From Hybos culiciformis (taxonomy: Eukaryota; Arthropoda; Insecta; Diptera; Hybotidae): a DNA stretch of 64,000 nucleotides. Below are positions 1-12,639 of the stretch, in pieces. The position numbers and the translations under genes are program-made. The stretch lies in contig OZ023275.1 of NCBI GenBank assembly GCA_964007475.1, positions 29,331,619 through 29,395,618 of the forward strand. The letters are read 5' to 3'. The notes beneath the pieces were generated by a model. The model worked only from the letters and a program-made list of their open reading frames with translations, made no database searches and was not told where the DNA came from. Within the stretch, counting starts at the first letter, position 1, and each line of letters opens with the position of its first letter.

Positions 1-30
1 CCCATTTTTTATATCATTTCTTTTTTAAAA

Positions 31-1185
31 ATGTATCAGAAACCAAAAACTTCAGTCAATCGTAGAAATTCTTTACGTTTTATTTGTCATAAATATTGCA
101 ATCGCCAAAAAACATCAAAATTCCAATCGTCAACACCACGTAAAAGTAGACTTCATCTAGATCAGCAACAGCAATTAGAAAATATTGTTTCTCAAAATCA
201 AGCAAAATCAATTGAATTAAATAAGAATATTTCAAAAAAAATTAAATGTTCATCTGCATCTCCATTGACTGAGCCAGAATTTCAGATTTGGCGAAAACAT
301 GGAATACATTATAATTCTGAAACCTCAGACTCAAATTCACCATTGGTTAGCAGTACAGATTTTAAAACCAATCGGAAAAACAAATGTGTTTCAATTTATG
401 ATCGTGGAAATATGTATTATCGAACAAAGAGGACAAGCCAAACACATAAAAATTCCATGCGGATGAAATCAAAACTAGATCGGGTGAAAAATTTCAATAA
501 ATGTAGGAAATCTTTAAATGGGTTAGAAATTAGAAAATCAATATTATGTAGAAATAGTCGAACAGACAGTGATCTGTTTCCACAAACCAATGCAGTTCTC
601 TTGAAAAATAACTTCAATGAGTTCACACAATATAACGATGATCAACTTTGCGATGAACGACTATCATTTATGTTTGGGAATCAATTGCAACACAACTCAA
701 ATTTAGGATTTAATTACAAAACAGATGAAAAAAAATTTGAAAATTTATTATCTGAGATCGAATCAACCGCTCCATTTGAAGTACTTCCATTGGAAATAAA
801 CAGGAACAGGGGAATTTCCGATTTTGAGGAAAGTGCAGACAGAAAGGAAGATAAAACTCCTTCAAGACATGATCAGCTTGAAGTATCTGATAGTGGCTCA
901 ATAAATACTATTTTATCTAAGACTTTGTATGCTAATAATATTATGTTTGATCGAAAACTACCCAATGTAAATAAGACTGTCGTGAAAATTAGAAACAGTT
1001 CGGTTTACTATAAAAATGGAAATTTAGTGTTGAAATCGAATTCAAAAATTACAATCAAGGATTTATTTGAATTAAAAAAAATGTTGACTATGGATGTTCA
1101 ACTGATATTAATTTTATCAACAGCCCTAATTATAATGATATTTTCAATGTTTATTACATGGATACGTCAAGTTTTTAGCACTTAA
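31..1185 (+). CDS. Unrecognised protein with C-terminal membrane anchor (5' end uncertain)
   Basis: This single open stretch codes for 384 residues if it starts at the ATG at 31. The frame is open back to base 1, and a poly-T tract followed by TATCAG at 34-39 could be a splice acceptor, so it may instead be the last coding exon of a gene that begins upstream. The product is basic and Ser/Asn/Lys-rich at its N-terminus, with several Arg-Arg/Lys clusters. It is acidic around residues 230-285. It ends in one hydrophobic segment of about 20 residues (ILILSTALIIMIFSMFITWI) followed by about seven residues, the layout of a tail-anchored membrane protein. I do not recognise the family. LEM-domain nuclear-envelope proteins share this layout, but I see no LEM motif. 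A candidate poly(A) signal AATAAA lies at 1386-1391. That it is coding is supported by its length in such A+T-rich DNA. Confidence 0.6.
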   Translation: MYQKPKTSVNRRNSLRFICHKYCNRQKTSKFQSSTPRKSRLHLDQQQQLENIVSQNQAKSIELNKNISKKIKCSSASPLTEPEFQIWRKHGIHYNSETSDSNSPLVSSTDFKTNRKNKCVSIYDRGNMYYRTKRTSQTHKNSMRMKSKLDRVKNFNKCRKSLNGLEIRKSILCRNSRTDSDLFPQTNAVLLKNNFNEFTQYNDDQLCDERLSFMFGNQLQHNSNLGFNYKTDEKKFENLLSEIESTAPFEVLPLEINRNRGISDFEESADRKEDKTPSRHDQLEVSDSGSINTILSKTLYANNIMFDRKLPNVNKTVVKIRNSSVYYKNGNLVLKSNSKITIKDLFELKKMLTMDVQLILILSTALIIMIFSMFITWIRQVFST

Positions 1186-3233
1186 AAAAATATATATATT
1201 AAAAATAACAAATTATCTAACATATTTAAATAGTTAAAAACTGAAATTAAATTGATGCTCTTATATATATTTTTCTCTAAAATATATATATATTTTTCTC
1301 TAAAATTTGAAATTAATTTAATTAGCCAAATATTTGTTTTTGTTTTGTTCTAAATATCAGTGTTAGCAAAAGCGTGCTAGTGATTAATAAATTTTTAATA
1401 ACTACTTATTTTTTGTGAATTAATTGTACATGCTTATGTGTCTTTTCTTTATACATACATACATATATATGCATAAAATTTAATAAAACTAAGAAATATT
1501 AAATTTTTTTTTAAAAATAAAGTTATTTTTTTGATTTAGATATGTAATTAATTATATATTTTTTCTTATAAAATTTTATTTAGTATTATAGTACTGTTAA
1601 AGCTTCATGATAAAATGTAAAACCTTGCATGATTGGGTTACTAAATACCGATCAGTAAATAATCACCAATTTGTTTTTATTGTATTTGGAACCTTAAAAA
1701 ACTATCATTCGAGGATTGGATACATTCAAGTACCTAACTTTCGGACTAGATCAGCGCCTTTGGTTAGTATTACGTGAACAATTTTGCATCATTTCAAAAC
1801 CGCCAAAGTATAACCAAAATTGTACTATACTAAAAAAGAAAATTTATCTCTGAACGAACCTTTTGTTGTGTCACGAATAATTATTTATATTAAGAAGGAT
1901 TTCAGGCAGCATATAATTCGTATTTAATGAAATATAAGCGATGAATAAAATGAAATCGGATTTTACTCATTGATGCATTCCTGTAGTCTTGATATTCTAT
2001 CAAATCCTTTTCCTAAAATTTCAATAAAAATACTTTAATAGACCCTAAAATCTTTCCCTACATGAAAATGATATTAAACAAAAAATGGTACCCTCTGTGC
2101 CCACTCGTTTTTGAAAAAAAAAAAACTCACGTTAGATTAGATTGTACCACTATTATTTATTGAAAAATTTTTAGTAATTTTTAGTTATACAATGCGACTT
2201 GTTTGAAAAAGGCAAATCGAAATAGCTAAATAACAATTATTGTTAATATGTAGGCTTGTGAATTTCGGTCCCTAAAAAAGTTTGTTTTAATACCTAAAAA
2301 AATTCTAAAAAAAACAATGAAAAATTGTTTTTTAATTAAAACAAAACAAAAAAAATGTTGTCTTAAACTTTATGAAAAGGAAATATTTTAATAAATATAT
2401 ATGAGTATTTAATTACTTTACTAAACATCTATATCTTAAAATCATGACCCTAATTATGATCTATTATGCTTTGTTAATATTGAAGCAAAAGCGTGATTTC
2501 ATTCAATAAAATCTGAAATAAAAATTTAAAATTCAATAACAAAAATTATTAAAAAATTTATTTATTTTCATTTAAATATATTCATTCATTTTTTATTCTA
2601 ATAAAAAATAAGATAAAAATAAGAAATTCGGAAGTATAATGCATTCTTTTAATTTCAAATGTTACAAATTCTTATCTATTTGAAAATAAAGAAATATTAA
2701 TAACGAGAGAGAATTTCAGAAAATTTCAAATCATCATTTTAATATCCTAAAGTAGTGTTACACAAAATTTAAAGTATACATACAAGTTTTCGTAGATTTT
2801 TATTAATAATGTATTTTAACAATATACGTAATAGATCAATTAGAAGTATAGATTTATTATGTATATTATTTTAACACAAAAAATATTAAAAAAGATTTAA
2901 TAAAATTTTTTTAATTGCACGAATCTGACAATCTGAAATATTTAAAAATATCTAGTATTGATTAAACCCGAATGAGATCGCCAAGCCACCGCATGAGTTA
3001 CATATAATATTTTATTTAGCAAAAGGGTATCCAGTAAGGTTCAATATTTTCTTCACGCACCTTAAGTAATCGTTCGTAAAATTATCTCACCGAGACGTTA
3101 TCAATTACTACAAACACTTTGACTTTACAAAGAAAATAAAACTTATCAGAAAAATATGTTAAATTTAAATTTGTATTGCGAATTATGAATTTCTCTTGGT
3201 TACTAATAGTAATATTCATTTATTTCATTTCAG
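1186..3233. other. Non-coding, A/T-rich stretch after the first gene
   Basis: It holds the probable 3' UTR of the first gene (AATAAA at 1386-1391) and a 20-bp tandem duplication near 1263-1307 (TATATTTTTCTCTAAAATA units). The rest is unremarkable A/T-rich DNA. I see no exon here until the acceptor just before 3234. Confidence 0.5.
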
Positions 3234-3296
3234 AATACTCCACCCAGAAGACGTTTGAGTAATTTATTCAAAAAAAAACCTTCTAATTTTAATTAG
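3234..3296 (+). CDS. Possible small terminal exon (basic C-terminus)
   Basis: A good acceptor (TTTATTTCATTTCAG ending at 3233) is followed by 20 codons and a TAG. The frame reads NTPPRRRLSNLFKKKPSNFN, a Pro/Arg/Lys-rich tail unlike translated random A/T-rich DNA. The other two frames stop within about ten codons. If real, it is the last exon of a transcript whose earlier exons lie to the left, possibly an alternative 3' end of the gene at 31-1185 that would lack the membrane segment. I found no matching donor with certainty, so this is a weak call. Confidence 0.25.
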   Translation, partial: NTPPRRRLSNLFKKKPSNFN

Positions 3297-6200
3297 TTTT
3301 TTAATGAATTATTTAATAAATTTTTAAAATTATTATATTAATGAAATATATAATTACTTATGAGTAACAGTAAATTATGCTCTATACAAAAGTACCCTGT
3401 AATGTGCATAAAAATTGTGGTGCTTACAGAAAGGCTGAATGTTTATTCAACTTGAGATGGCCAACTTAAAATTAACTCATCTGTAGAGTTGTTGAAAGTG
3501 ATTGACAAGAAGTCTTTTTTCATCCTGGTTTGAAAGACTTGGATGATTTTAAAAGGCGAGCTGTACAATTTAGTTTATATGTCTGTAGCGAACTTTCAAC
3601 AAGTTGGAAGACAAGCTGAATAAAGCATTCAACCCGTCTATACGCAGCACCTTTACAAAAAATCAAACATATTTTTACTTTAATGAAGGATAACAGAAAT
3701 TAAACTAGAACGACGAAACCACTGATAAAATACATGTACATTATGTGCTACATATGCAGATACACATTGGGAAAAAAGTTATCAGAAATATTAATAAATT
3801 GTACCTTATAATATAAATAAATTTAATTAACATAAAAATTTAAATAAATTTAATTCAAAATAATTTAATATTGTCTTGCATTTTTAATTGTTGTAATCTA
3901 AAGTTATAGTTCTAAAGTTCATAGTTAAGGCCGGTAAATCTTCCATGTTATTTATTGATTATAATAAAATTAGTATATAATTTTCAAATACACGTTGTGT
4001 AAGCACATAGCAATAGCAAAATTTTTGCGCTTTAATTTTAGTTGTTCTTTGTTTGGTCCCACTTCTTATAATAAGATATTTGAATGGAAATGCTACATCG
4101 AAAAGTAAAAAATGATTGAGATGGAAGTAAAAATTTGCAAACAGTTAAACATATATGTGTTAACGGACTCTTAAAAAAAATAAAAGGGTAATAACTCAAT
4201 ACTTTGAATTTATTTCGGAGCAAAACAATAATAAATTGAAAAACTTAAGAATTGGAATTGCTCAAAATTAGTATAAAATTCATCAGATAAGGGGAAAATG
4301 AAATGTTTTAGAAAATTTAAACAAATTGTGGAAGGAATTAGAAATTATTCCGAAATCAAGGTTTAAAGTTTTAAATATAATTTTTAATTTTACAGTAAAT
4401 AAAGGTACATAATACAATTTGCGCTAGCCGCAAATCCCACTGAGCAACCACCGGTCCTCCCGCCCGCCGCAGCCCGCCACCCCATTATCACGTTCTGGGA
4501 CACCCCTCTACTCCTAACACAAAAATGGGGCCAATCATCGGCCAAAGAGTAAGTACCGAAGTGTTTGTCACAAATCACAAATAACAATTGAGGTGGATGA
4601 GTTATGTCATTGCAAAGGATATAAAACATCGGGCAATTTGCGGATGAGTTAAAATGGATATAATTTATCGAAAATCGACCGATGAGTTAAGTACCAAAGA
4701 GTTATTGCACTTCGCCGTACTTATATGCAGATAGATACCTAAGCAAAACATTTAATAAAAACACTGATAAATTGTACGTTCTTTAAACAAATTTGATTGA
4801 TTTATGACTTCTGTTGTCGGGTACTTTATTCTTTTTAATGAATGCAGGTGAATAAAAATATTTTAAATCACTGCTTAATTCATTGATAATAAAAAAATCA
4901 TATCAGTTGAATTGAATTCAATAAAGGTTTTTGTAAGATTAATGGAAATATTTTTATAAGATAATTAATTTTTATTTACTCAATTTGTTTTGTTTTTTTA
5001 TTAATTTTAAATAAACATTTTTGTCTAGGAAAATGTGCCAGTCAATTGGATTTTTTTAACATTTGGAAAAAAAGTGTATTAGGTGATCTGGTTATTAACT
5101 AAGTGTTATGATTAGTCTATGGTAGCATCTTGTGAGTGTAATACCTACGTAAATGAATGTTAAATGAAAGGAAAATAAGGTTCAGTTGAAGTAAATTCCA
5201 AAAAATTAGAAAATAATATTTTATTCTTTATTGAATGGTTAATAATTAGTACACGCAACAAAATACATCATGTATCTACTACTTATTTTGACAGCGAATT
5301 GCTAATACAAAACTACGTTATATTTTAATTATTAACTTTCTTATATGTATTTAAAAGTGTATTTTTTTCACAAAGTAAGAAAAACAAAACTTACGATACT
5401 AAAACAAGATAAACAACCTATTATTTTTATTTTACTAAAGGAAAAATAAAAATATGTACATACTTTCATTTTGTTTACAAACAATTTTTTATTAACTATT
5501 TGCATTAACAATGATGTTTTTCATATTACAGTTGTGATCAACAAAATAACACACATCCGTTAATTTCTTTGCTTTTTAGTCTATGGTGTTATGTTCAATT
5601 TTTTGTTTTTGTAGTAAATGCTATTTATTAACAATTAAAAAAAGGATAAAAAAATGTTTAATAACATTGGCAAATTTTACTGATTTTATTTTCTATGGCA
5701 ATTTAAATCCAAATCTCTAAATTACATTCGAGTGTATTATATTATAAACTTTTACGACTCGTCATTAAAAATTTTACATTTGGTCATTGCATTCAAAAAA
5801 AAAAATTTCTTACAATTTTAATTTCTATTATTAATAAATTCTCTTAAAATAGAATTTTGTACGAAGATTTTATCTAACAAGTTATGACAAAAAAGTGGTT
5901 CCTTTGTTGGTCTTCCCTGTATAGTATATGTATAATATTATTTTGATATATTAATATCTACATAATATACGTATTATAAGAATATTTTGCATTAAATTAT
6001 GCAAATTAAAAACAAAATCTAAATATTTTTTAAATACCTAATATTATGTAATTTAGTAAGTAGATAAACATTACATTTTGTGAAAAAAAAAAACTAAGTA
6101 CATTCGAGAACACCAATTAGTTAAACTCCAATTTAAAGAAAAAAAAGGTACTAACTTTCGATATTTTACTTAAAATCAAGTTTTGGAAAAAAATGATTTT

Positions 6201-8456
6201 GAAGTCATTCATTCCTGCAAAATTTTAACTATTATGTATGCGGCAAGGTATGATCCTTTTAGAAATTTTAAACAAACTCTAAAAAATCATATAATGTCAT
6301 ATTGATGTCGATTTCATCAGAATATTAATTATGTTATTTAATTTATACACATTTTACTAAAATTCAATCAAAAGAAGAGTTAGTTTAAAATAGTTTTAAA
6401 AAATAAATATTGCTTAAATTTATGCATAATTAAAAAAAAATATTTGAAATCTTTCAGTTAAATTTCTCAGTCAGAATATGCCCTATTAAAATGTGGCCAA
6501 TATGTATGTATAATTTTGTTTAGATGATTTAAAATCAACATAGATCCAAAACGGCTGGAAGATATATCTCGACAAGTAGGTTTAATTAAAGACCGGTCAA
6601 CTTTGAGAAGATAAGGTTTTCCTACAAAACAATTCAGAATGAGGTTTTATAGTGTATTTAGGAAAATTGTAAGCTTTACTTAAAATTATTAGATATACCG
6701 GCTGTAACATGGATTATCAGACTTCGATTGCCATATTAGAGTTACTTCAGAATGGCAATAATACAAGTCGTTGAAAGTAGCCAGATTATTTTTCAAAGTT
6801 TGTGCCATGGTCAGTTTTAAGTCAAGTGCTCTAGGGCTAAACCGGCTAAAAATCAAATTGTTCTGGATGAAAAAAGGAGAACAACTTTACAGGAAGTATT
6901 AAGCAAAGAATATTTAATTGTCGTCAGAGCTAAAATGTTGATTTAAGTAAGTATATAGGCGTCGGATTACAGAAATATTAAGACATCGAACACTTTGTTT
7001 ATAATTAAGTTAATATGGTAAGTACATATCTTATGTATAGTTGTATCTTATGTATAGTTGGTAATATGAAATTTTAATTTAAAAATTCAAAGAGGAACCT
7101 ATGTTCTATCCCTTTATTGATTTAAACACACACTTTTGTAACCCTTATCTATGATAACCAAATCCTTTTGAATAAAAAAATTAAATTTTCGTTAGGAACC
7201 ATAAAATTTGAGAATAAAAATGTTTATTTTCTTGATAAAATGTTAAATTTACGTCATTTTGTTTTTTTTTTATCAAATCAATAAATTAAAATATTACTAG
7301 TAGAGTGGTTAAAGATTTTTTTTTAATATCGCCAACGTTTCTTTCTATAATAATTAATAAAATATATTTAAAAAAAAACAATTTCCATTAAGAAAATAGC
7401 AATAAAAATTATTATAAGATTCTTTGTTTTTGAGTGCCGATTTTATTTTAATTTCCACTTTTTCGTTTTCACCATTTTCGGAGAACTTTTACATTACAAT
7501 ATGTTGACATTTGTGATTAAAAACTTTGGAGATTTCAAAAATCTTTTCAAAATTTTAATGAAATTAAATATTCTTATATGCATAATAGTGTATTAAAATA
7601 AGTTTTATAAGATACAATTTTCAAAGTGAATTCAATTACAATTTTACTTTGTCTCACAAAGAATAAAGGTAGATGATAAATTATAATATATACACATGTA
7701 TATGTACTAATCTACATCTTCCAGTCCTAGTGACTTTTAACTTTATAAAACTTATGATGAATAAAGTTGACTAATAATGGAAAATTGAATGTGATCTAAA
7801 AAAAGATTTCTGAACAATGTTCAAACATGAAAAGCTAACTGATCAAATTGATATTTAAAAAAGTTTTATGCTAAAAAAGACAAATTCAAAAGCGAATTCT
7901 CTGCGTTTCTTATTTCAACGGAATAGAAAGAACTACACTAAAATTTGATTAAAAAATAAATTAAATATTTTTTAAAATCTAATAAATTTATGGAATGAAT
8001 AAAATTTAAATCTGAGATTTTTTTTTTTTAATACGACACAAGTTTTTACCGGCGTTAAAATCAAAGAAGAAATAGAAATGAAACAAATAAAAGCACCTGT
8101 TTAATCAGGGATTTTGATTAGTACGAAACTAAAATTCTAGAAAACAACATTTTAATAATTATTAAAAGAAAAACAAATTTTTGTATTTTAAAAGTATTAG
8201 GAGTACAAAATTATTTTTTTTTACCTGTAATATAGTGAGCTTCTTTGAAGAATTAGGCAAAGAACTTTTAGTTTTTTTCTATATATATAAAGTAAATGTG
8301 TTTTTGTACATTTTTTTTTAATAATAAACTAGATTTGTCGTAAATAATTTCCTGTGCAAATACATAACTTTAAAAGTTTATTTGAAACTTATACCTATAT
8401 ATCCATTATAGTTTTATAAAAAAGTTATATAATAAAATAAAAACTGTTTTGTGAGT
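3297..8456. other. Intergenic region upstream of tyrosine aminotransferase
   Basis: It is A/T-rich with no convincing exon. It contains a G+C-rich patch at 4428-4483 (listed separately). Around 6530-6950 there is a less A/T-rich stretch that may be a decayed transposon fragment, although no intact frame remains. A short tandem duplication (ATCTTATGTATAGTTG, twice) lies near 7028-7060. The promoter and any 5' UTR exon of the aminotransferase should lie at the right end, but I cannot place them. Confidence 0.4.
4428..4483. repeat. G+C-rich module shared with 28978-29021
   Basis: This G+C-rich island stands out in its A/T-rich surroundings. It starts CCGCAAATCCCACTGA and ends in CCGCCCGCCG-type sequence. 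Read in reverse complement it resembles 28978-29021, which carries CAGTGGGATTTGCGG and GGCGGGCGGAC. The shared text suggests both are pieces of one dispersed repeat. I cannot define its ends here. Confidence 0.5.
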
Positions 8457-11400
8457 ATGCCCACAAATGGTGTAAAAAATATTACTAACAATAAAAACTC
8501 TGTCAAAGTTAATGGTGTTTCAGCAAATCATAATAAAAATAAAAATGAAAATAAAGTGAATAATACTAATAATAAGCGACGTGAATCGGCAACAACAGTT
8601 TCATCAAGTAAAATTCGAAATAAATGGAATATTAAGCCATCTCAATTATCCTTAAAAACTCAAAATCACATCAGACATGTAGTTGAAGGCATAAAATTGG
8701 TACCAAATCCAGAGAAACATATGATTCCACTTTCTATTGGTAATATTTGTTAATTTAACTTTTTTTCAAACTTTGGCAGCTACGGTTTAAAAAATTTAAA
8801 AACATTAACTTCAATGGAGCTCAAATAGTTTTGTTAATAGTGTGTTATTATTGAAAAGGATTATAGAATTTATTTTCTGTGAATTGTTTTTTTTTTTTTT
8901 TTTGTAGTTATACGTTATACGTTACTGATCGTTATCGTTATACGTTACTGAAATTGAGAGCCCAATATACTTCAATGCTATGAAACCATATTTAAACTTT
9001 TCTCTCAGGTTTTTGTTTTTATCAGATAAAATTAAAATAAAAAAAAATTTCTCATATAGTTTTAAAATTTATATTTAATTAATGTATCACGTTTTTTGTT
9101 GAATTAATCGCAATTTATTTCAATGCGCATTAAGAGAATTCTTCATTCACTGAATTTCCTCAGGATTTTTGTTTTTGAAATAAAACATTTTATTTTCGAT
9201 AGAAAAAAAAAAAATTAAATGCAAATAGGTATAAAGTTTCTAGAATGAATTTCAATCTAATACAAAAATAATAAATATAAACATCTTTTAAAACGAGTTC
9301 AAATTTAAATTATAAGCAAATTAAAATTTTTAATTAATAAGAAAATATTTGAAAAAAAAAAAAATAAAATAAAAAATAATAATAATAAATAAATAAAATA
9401 ACTGGTTTGGCTTTTAGAATTACAAAGCATTTTTAAAAAAAAAAAAAAAATTAGTTGCTTATAAATTGTTAATTTATGAAAATTTTATTTCATTTTTATT
9501 TATCAGTGTTTTGTAAAACTTTAAAGATTTTTTAAATGAAGAATTATTTTATATATAATTTCAAGTTACCATGCACATGCACAGTGCTCTTTTGTAAGGG
9601 AGAAATTAAAGGAAAATGCATGATGCCTGCACTATTATATTTATTCATATTACTATATATATAAAATTAAATTTGAAAATTAATATAATGCCAATAACCT
9701 GAAAGGTATAAATTTTTCAAATGGAATTTTATTATTATTTAAATTTTCTGACTTAGTCTAACCTATTAGCCAACTAATAGGTAACCTGTATGGGAATTCT
9801 AATTCCAAGTCAATTTTAATTTTATCAAAAAAAAAAAAAAAAGATTCTGAAAATTATTTCTGATTGGCTGAAAAAATAGGCGGTTTGTTTTTTAAGTGAC
9901 GTAAAATAAATTAATGGTATCATAGGATATCAAATAGAGATAATATTGTTGATATAATAAACTGGTTTAATAAATTTAATAATTAAACTTTATTTTATTT
10001 ATTTTTTTCTTAGTAATATTATAATTTTTTTTAAATAATGCAAAAAATAAATTTAAAAATCTCGATCACGCTATATTTATGCAAAACAGGTGTTATCCTT
10101 GATATTTTTTTTTTTTTTTTCAACTGATCAAAAACAACAAGAAAGTTGTATAATATCAAGAAGGTATATTAGCCAAAACTAAAGCACTTATTATTTGTTT
10201 GAAGTTTGTTTATATAAATAGTTTCTTTCAAAAAACATTATATACATCATGTACAAATTAATTAGAATTATTTAAAATTGTTTGTTAAATTTATCTGTGA
10301 TTTATATAAAAATGTTCATAATAATAATTTATTATGTTATAATGAATAATAATAATAATAAAAAAAAATAATAAATTGTTTACTAAAAATAGAAAGAAAA
10401 AACAATGCAAATGCAGACAATTAGTTTATTGGGAAAATCGATATAAGATAAGAGTTTGACGCTGTGCCAATGGGCAATGTGAAATCATAGTTGCCACAAA
10501 GACATCATTATGGCAAATAATACACGTTTTCAAACGTAACAGTTGTTAAAAATTTCGAATATCCCATTGTGTAAAAGTATAAAATTTTCAGAATGTCAAT
10601 GATGAAAAAAACCACATAGACTATCTTAATGTTGTACATATTTATAAAACAAACCAAACAGTGCAATGCGGTATATGGTATATATTAAATTACAGAAAAT
10701 CATTATATTAAGAGTTTTACATTATTCGAATAAAAGTTATATAAAAATAAATATAAAAATATTTAAGGATTATTTTTTAACCTATATATACCTATTCTTA
10801 TTCTATGCTAAAAATTAAGATTTATTGATATAAATATATCATTTAATTAACCACGTCAACCCAATATTCAGTTAATTAAATAATTTTTAACTAAACATTA
10901 AGGTAAATTAATTTAATTGTTATATCATATATCATAAAGAAAAAACAATATTTTGGATTTATGGATTCATGAAATTTATAAAAAAAATGCGTTTTTTAAA
11001 CGAATGAATTCAAAATATATACTTTAAGAAAAATAAGACAATGATTGCTACCATGAAACAATTTACTCGATTTTCTAAACGCAAGTTTAATTGTTTTTTT
11101 TTTTATATTTTTTTCAGGAGATCCAACTATTTTTGGTAATTTGAAAGCGTCTGTTGAAACTGTAGAATCAGTTAAAAAATCAATAGAAGAAGGGAAATAT
11201 AATGGATATGCTCATACACAAGGTTTTTTAGAAGCAAGAGAAGCCGTTATAAAATATGTTTCACATCAAGGTGAAGTTACACCAAATGATGTTATTCTAT
11301 GTTCTGGATGTTCTTCAAGTTTAGATATGTGCATAACATCTTTAGCAGAAAAAGGGCAAAACATTTTAGTACCTAGACCAGGCTTTTGTTTGTACAAGAC

Positions 11401-12639
11401 TCTAGCTGAAGGATTAGGCATTGATATTAAGTTTTATGATTTGTTGCCAGACAAAGGATGGGAGGTTGATCTCAAACAATTGGAAAGTTTAATTGATGAA
11501 AATACGGCAGCCCTGATTATTAACAATCCAAGTAACCCGTGTGGAAGTGTTTTTAGTAAAACACATTTAAAAGATCTAATTACAATTGCTGAAAAATACT
11601 TTGTTCCCATAATTGCTGATGAAATTTATGAACATTTTGTGTTTCCTGGATCAGAACATATCTCAGTTAGTTCATTGTCGAAAAATGTTCCCGTCCTATC
11701 TTGTGGCGGACTGACAAAAAGGTACATTTTATAATTAAAAAATTAAGGAACTTTTCTGTGATAAAAGTTGTTTATAGTTTGGTATTTAATGGTCTGATTA
11801 AATTACAGAAAACTTCGAAATCAAAAAAAATTTTTGGCGAAGACTAGTTTTTACTTTGGAAATTTTTGATTTCTTATTTGAAAATTGGTTTTCAATTTGT
11901 TTTTTTACACTGTTATTCTAAATAATCGCACTTGTTCATACTCATAGAATTCACATATAGAAATAATATAAATAGTTTCCCATTTTAGAATGCTGAAGGT
12001 AATATTAGTTTTTTTTATAATTTCTAGATTTTTAGTCCCTGGATGGAGAATGGGTTGGATTGTCATTCACGATCGAAATAATGTTTTAAAGGAAGCTATT
12101 ATAGGATTGAAAAATTTAACCGGAAGAATATTAGGGTCGAATACTTTAATTCAAGGGGCATTACCAGACATTTTAGAAAAAACTCCACAAAGTTATTTTG
12201 ATGGTGTTATCGATGTTTTATTTGTGAGTACGACAAATTGAATTAGATTAACAAAAAATTATATTTTTACATAAAGGCAAAAAATAATATTAATTTTTAG
12301 AACAATGCGAAAATTGCGTATGACACTCTTAAAGATGTAAGAGGTCTTAAGCCTGTAATGCCATCTGGAGCTATGTATATGATGATCGGTATAGACATTG
12401 CCAATTTTCCAGAATATTCAACAGATTTGCAGTTTGTACAAGAATTAGTAGCTGAACAATCTGTATTTTGCCTTCCGGGAATATGTTTCGATTATCCAAA
12501 TTATATCCGAATTGTACTGACAGTTCCAGAAGAAATGATAATAGAAGCTTGTTCAAGACTAACAGAATTTTCCGAAAAGCATTATAAAATTGATCAAAGA
12601 GTCATACAAAATAATCTATTGAAAGATATAGAATATTAA
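8457..12639 (+). CDS. Tat: Tyrosine aminotransferase (4 exons, 473 aa)
   Basis: This pyridoxal-phosphate enzyme transfers the amino group of tyrosine to 2-oxoglutarate, the first step of tyrosine breakdown. Exons are 8457-8739, 11118-11721, 12028-12223 and 12301-12639; phases agree at every junction and the frame is continuous. The start is the ATG at 8457. The N-terminal ~60 residues are Asn/Lys-rich and poorly conserved. Conserved text then begins: NKWNIKPSQLS, LSIGDPTIFGNL (split by intron 1), YNGYAHTQGFLEARE, PRPGFCLY, NNPSNPCGS and ADEIYEHF. The PLP lysine sits in SCGGLTKR (Lys295); intron 2 splits the following Arg codon, and LVPGWRMGW follows. Substrate-binding text near the end includes PSGAMYMM. 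The length is close to the family's (about 450 aa). Candidate poly(A) signal at 12874-12879. Sequence similarity to animal TAT is strong throughout. Confidence 0.95.
8740..11117. other. Intron 1 of tyrosine aminotransferase
   Basis: This 2.4-kb intron is A/T-rich with long A and T runs. It carries a small imperfect duplication of TTATACGTTACTGA at about 8909-8951. I see no exon or RNA gene in it. Confidence 0.7.

Noticed and set aside
6530..6950. Possible remnant of a transposase (less A/T-rich, with short translatable pieces).
   Set aside because: No frame runs more than about twenty codons and I could not match a motif to a family with confidence.
12371..12556. Antisense frame across the last aminotransferase exon.
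   Set aside because: It is a shadow of a strongly conserved coding exon.
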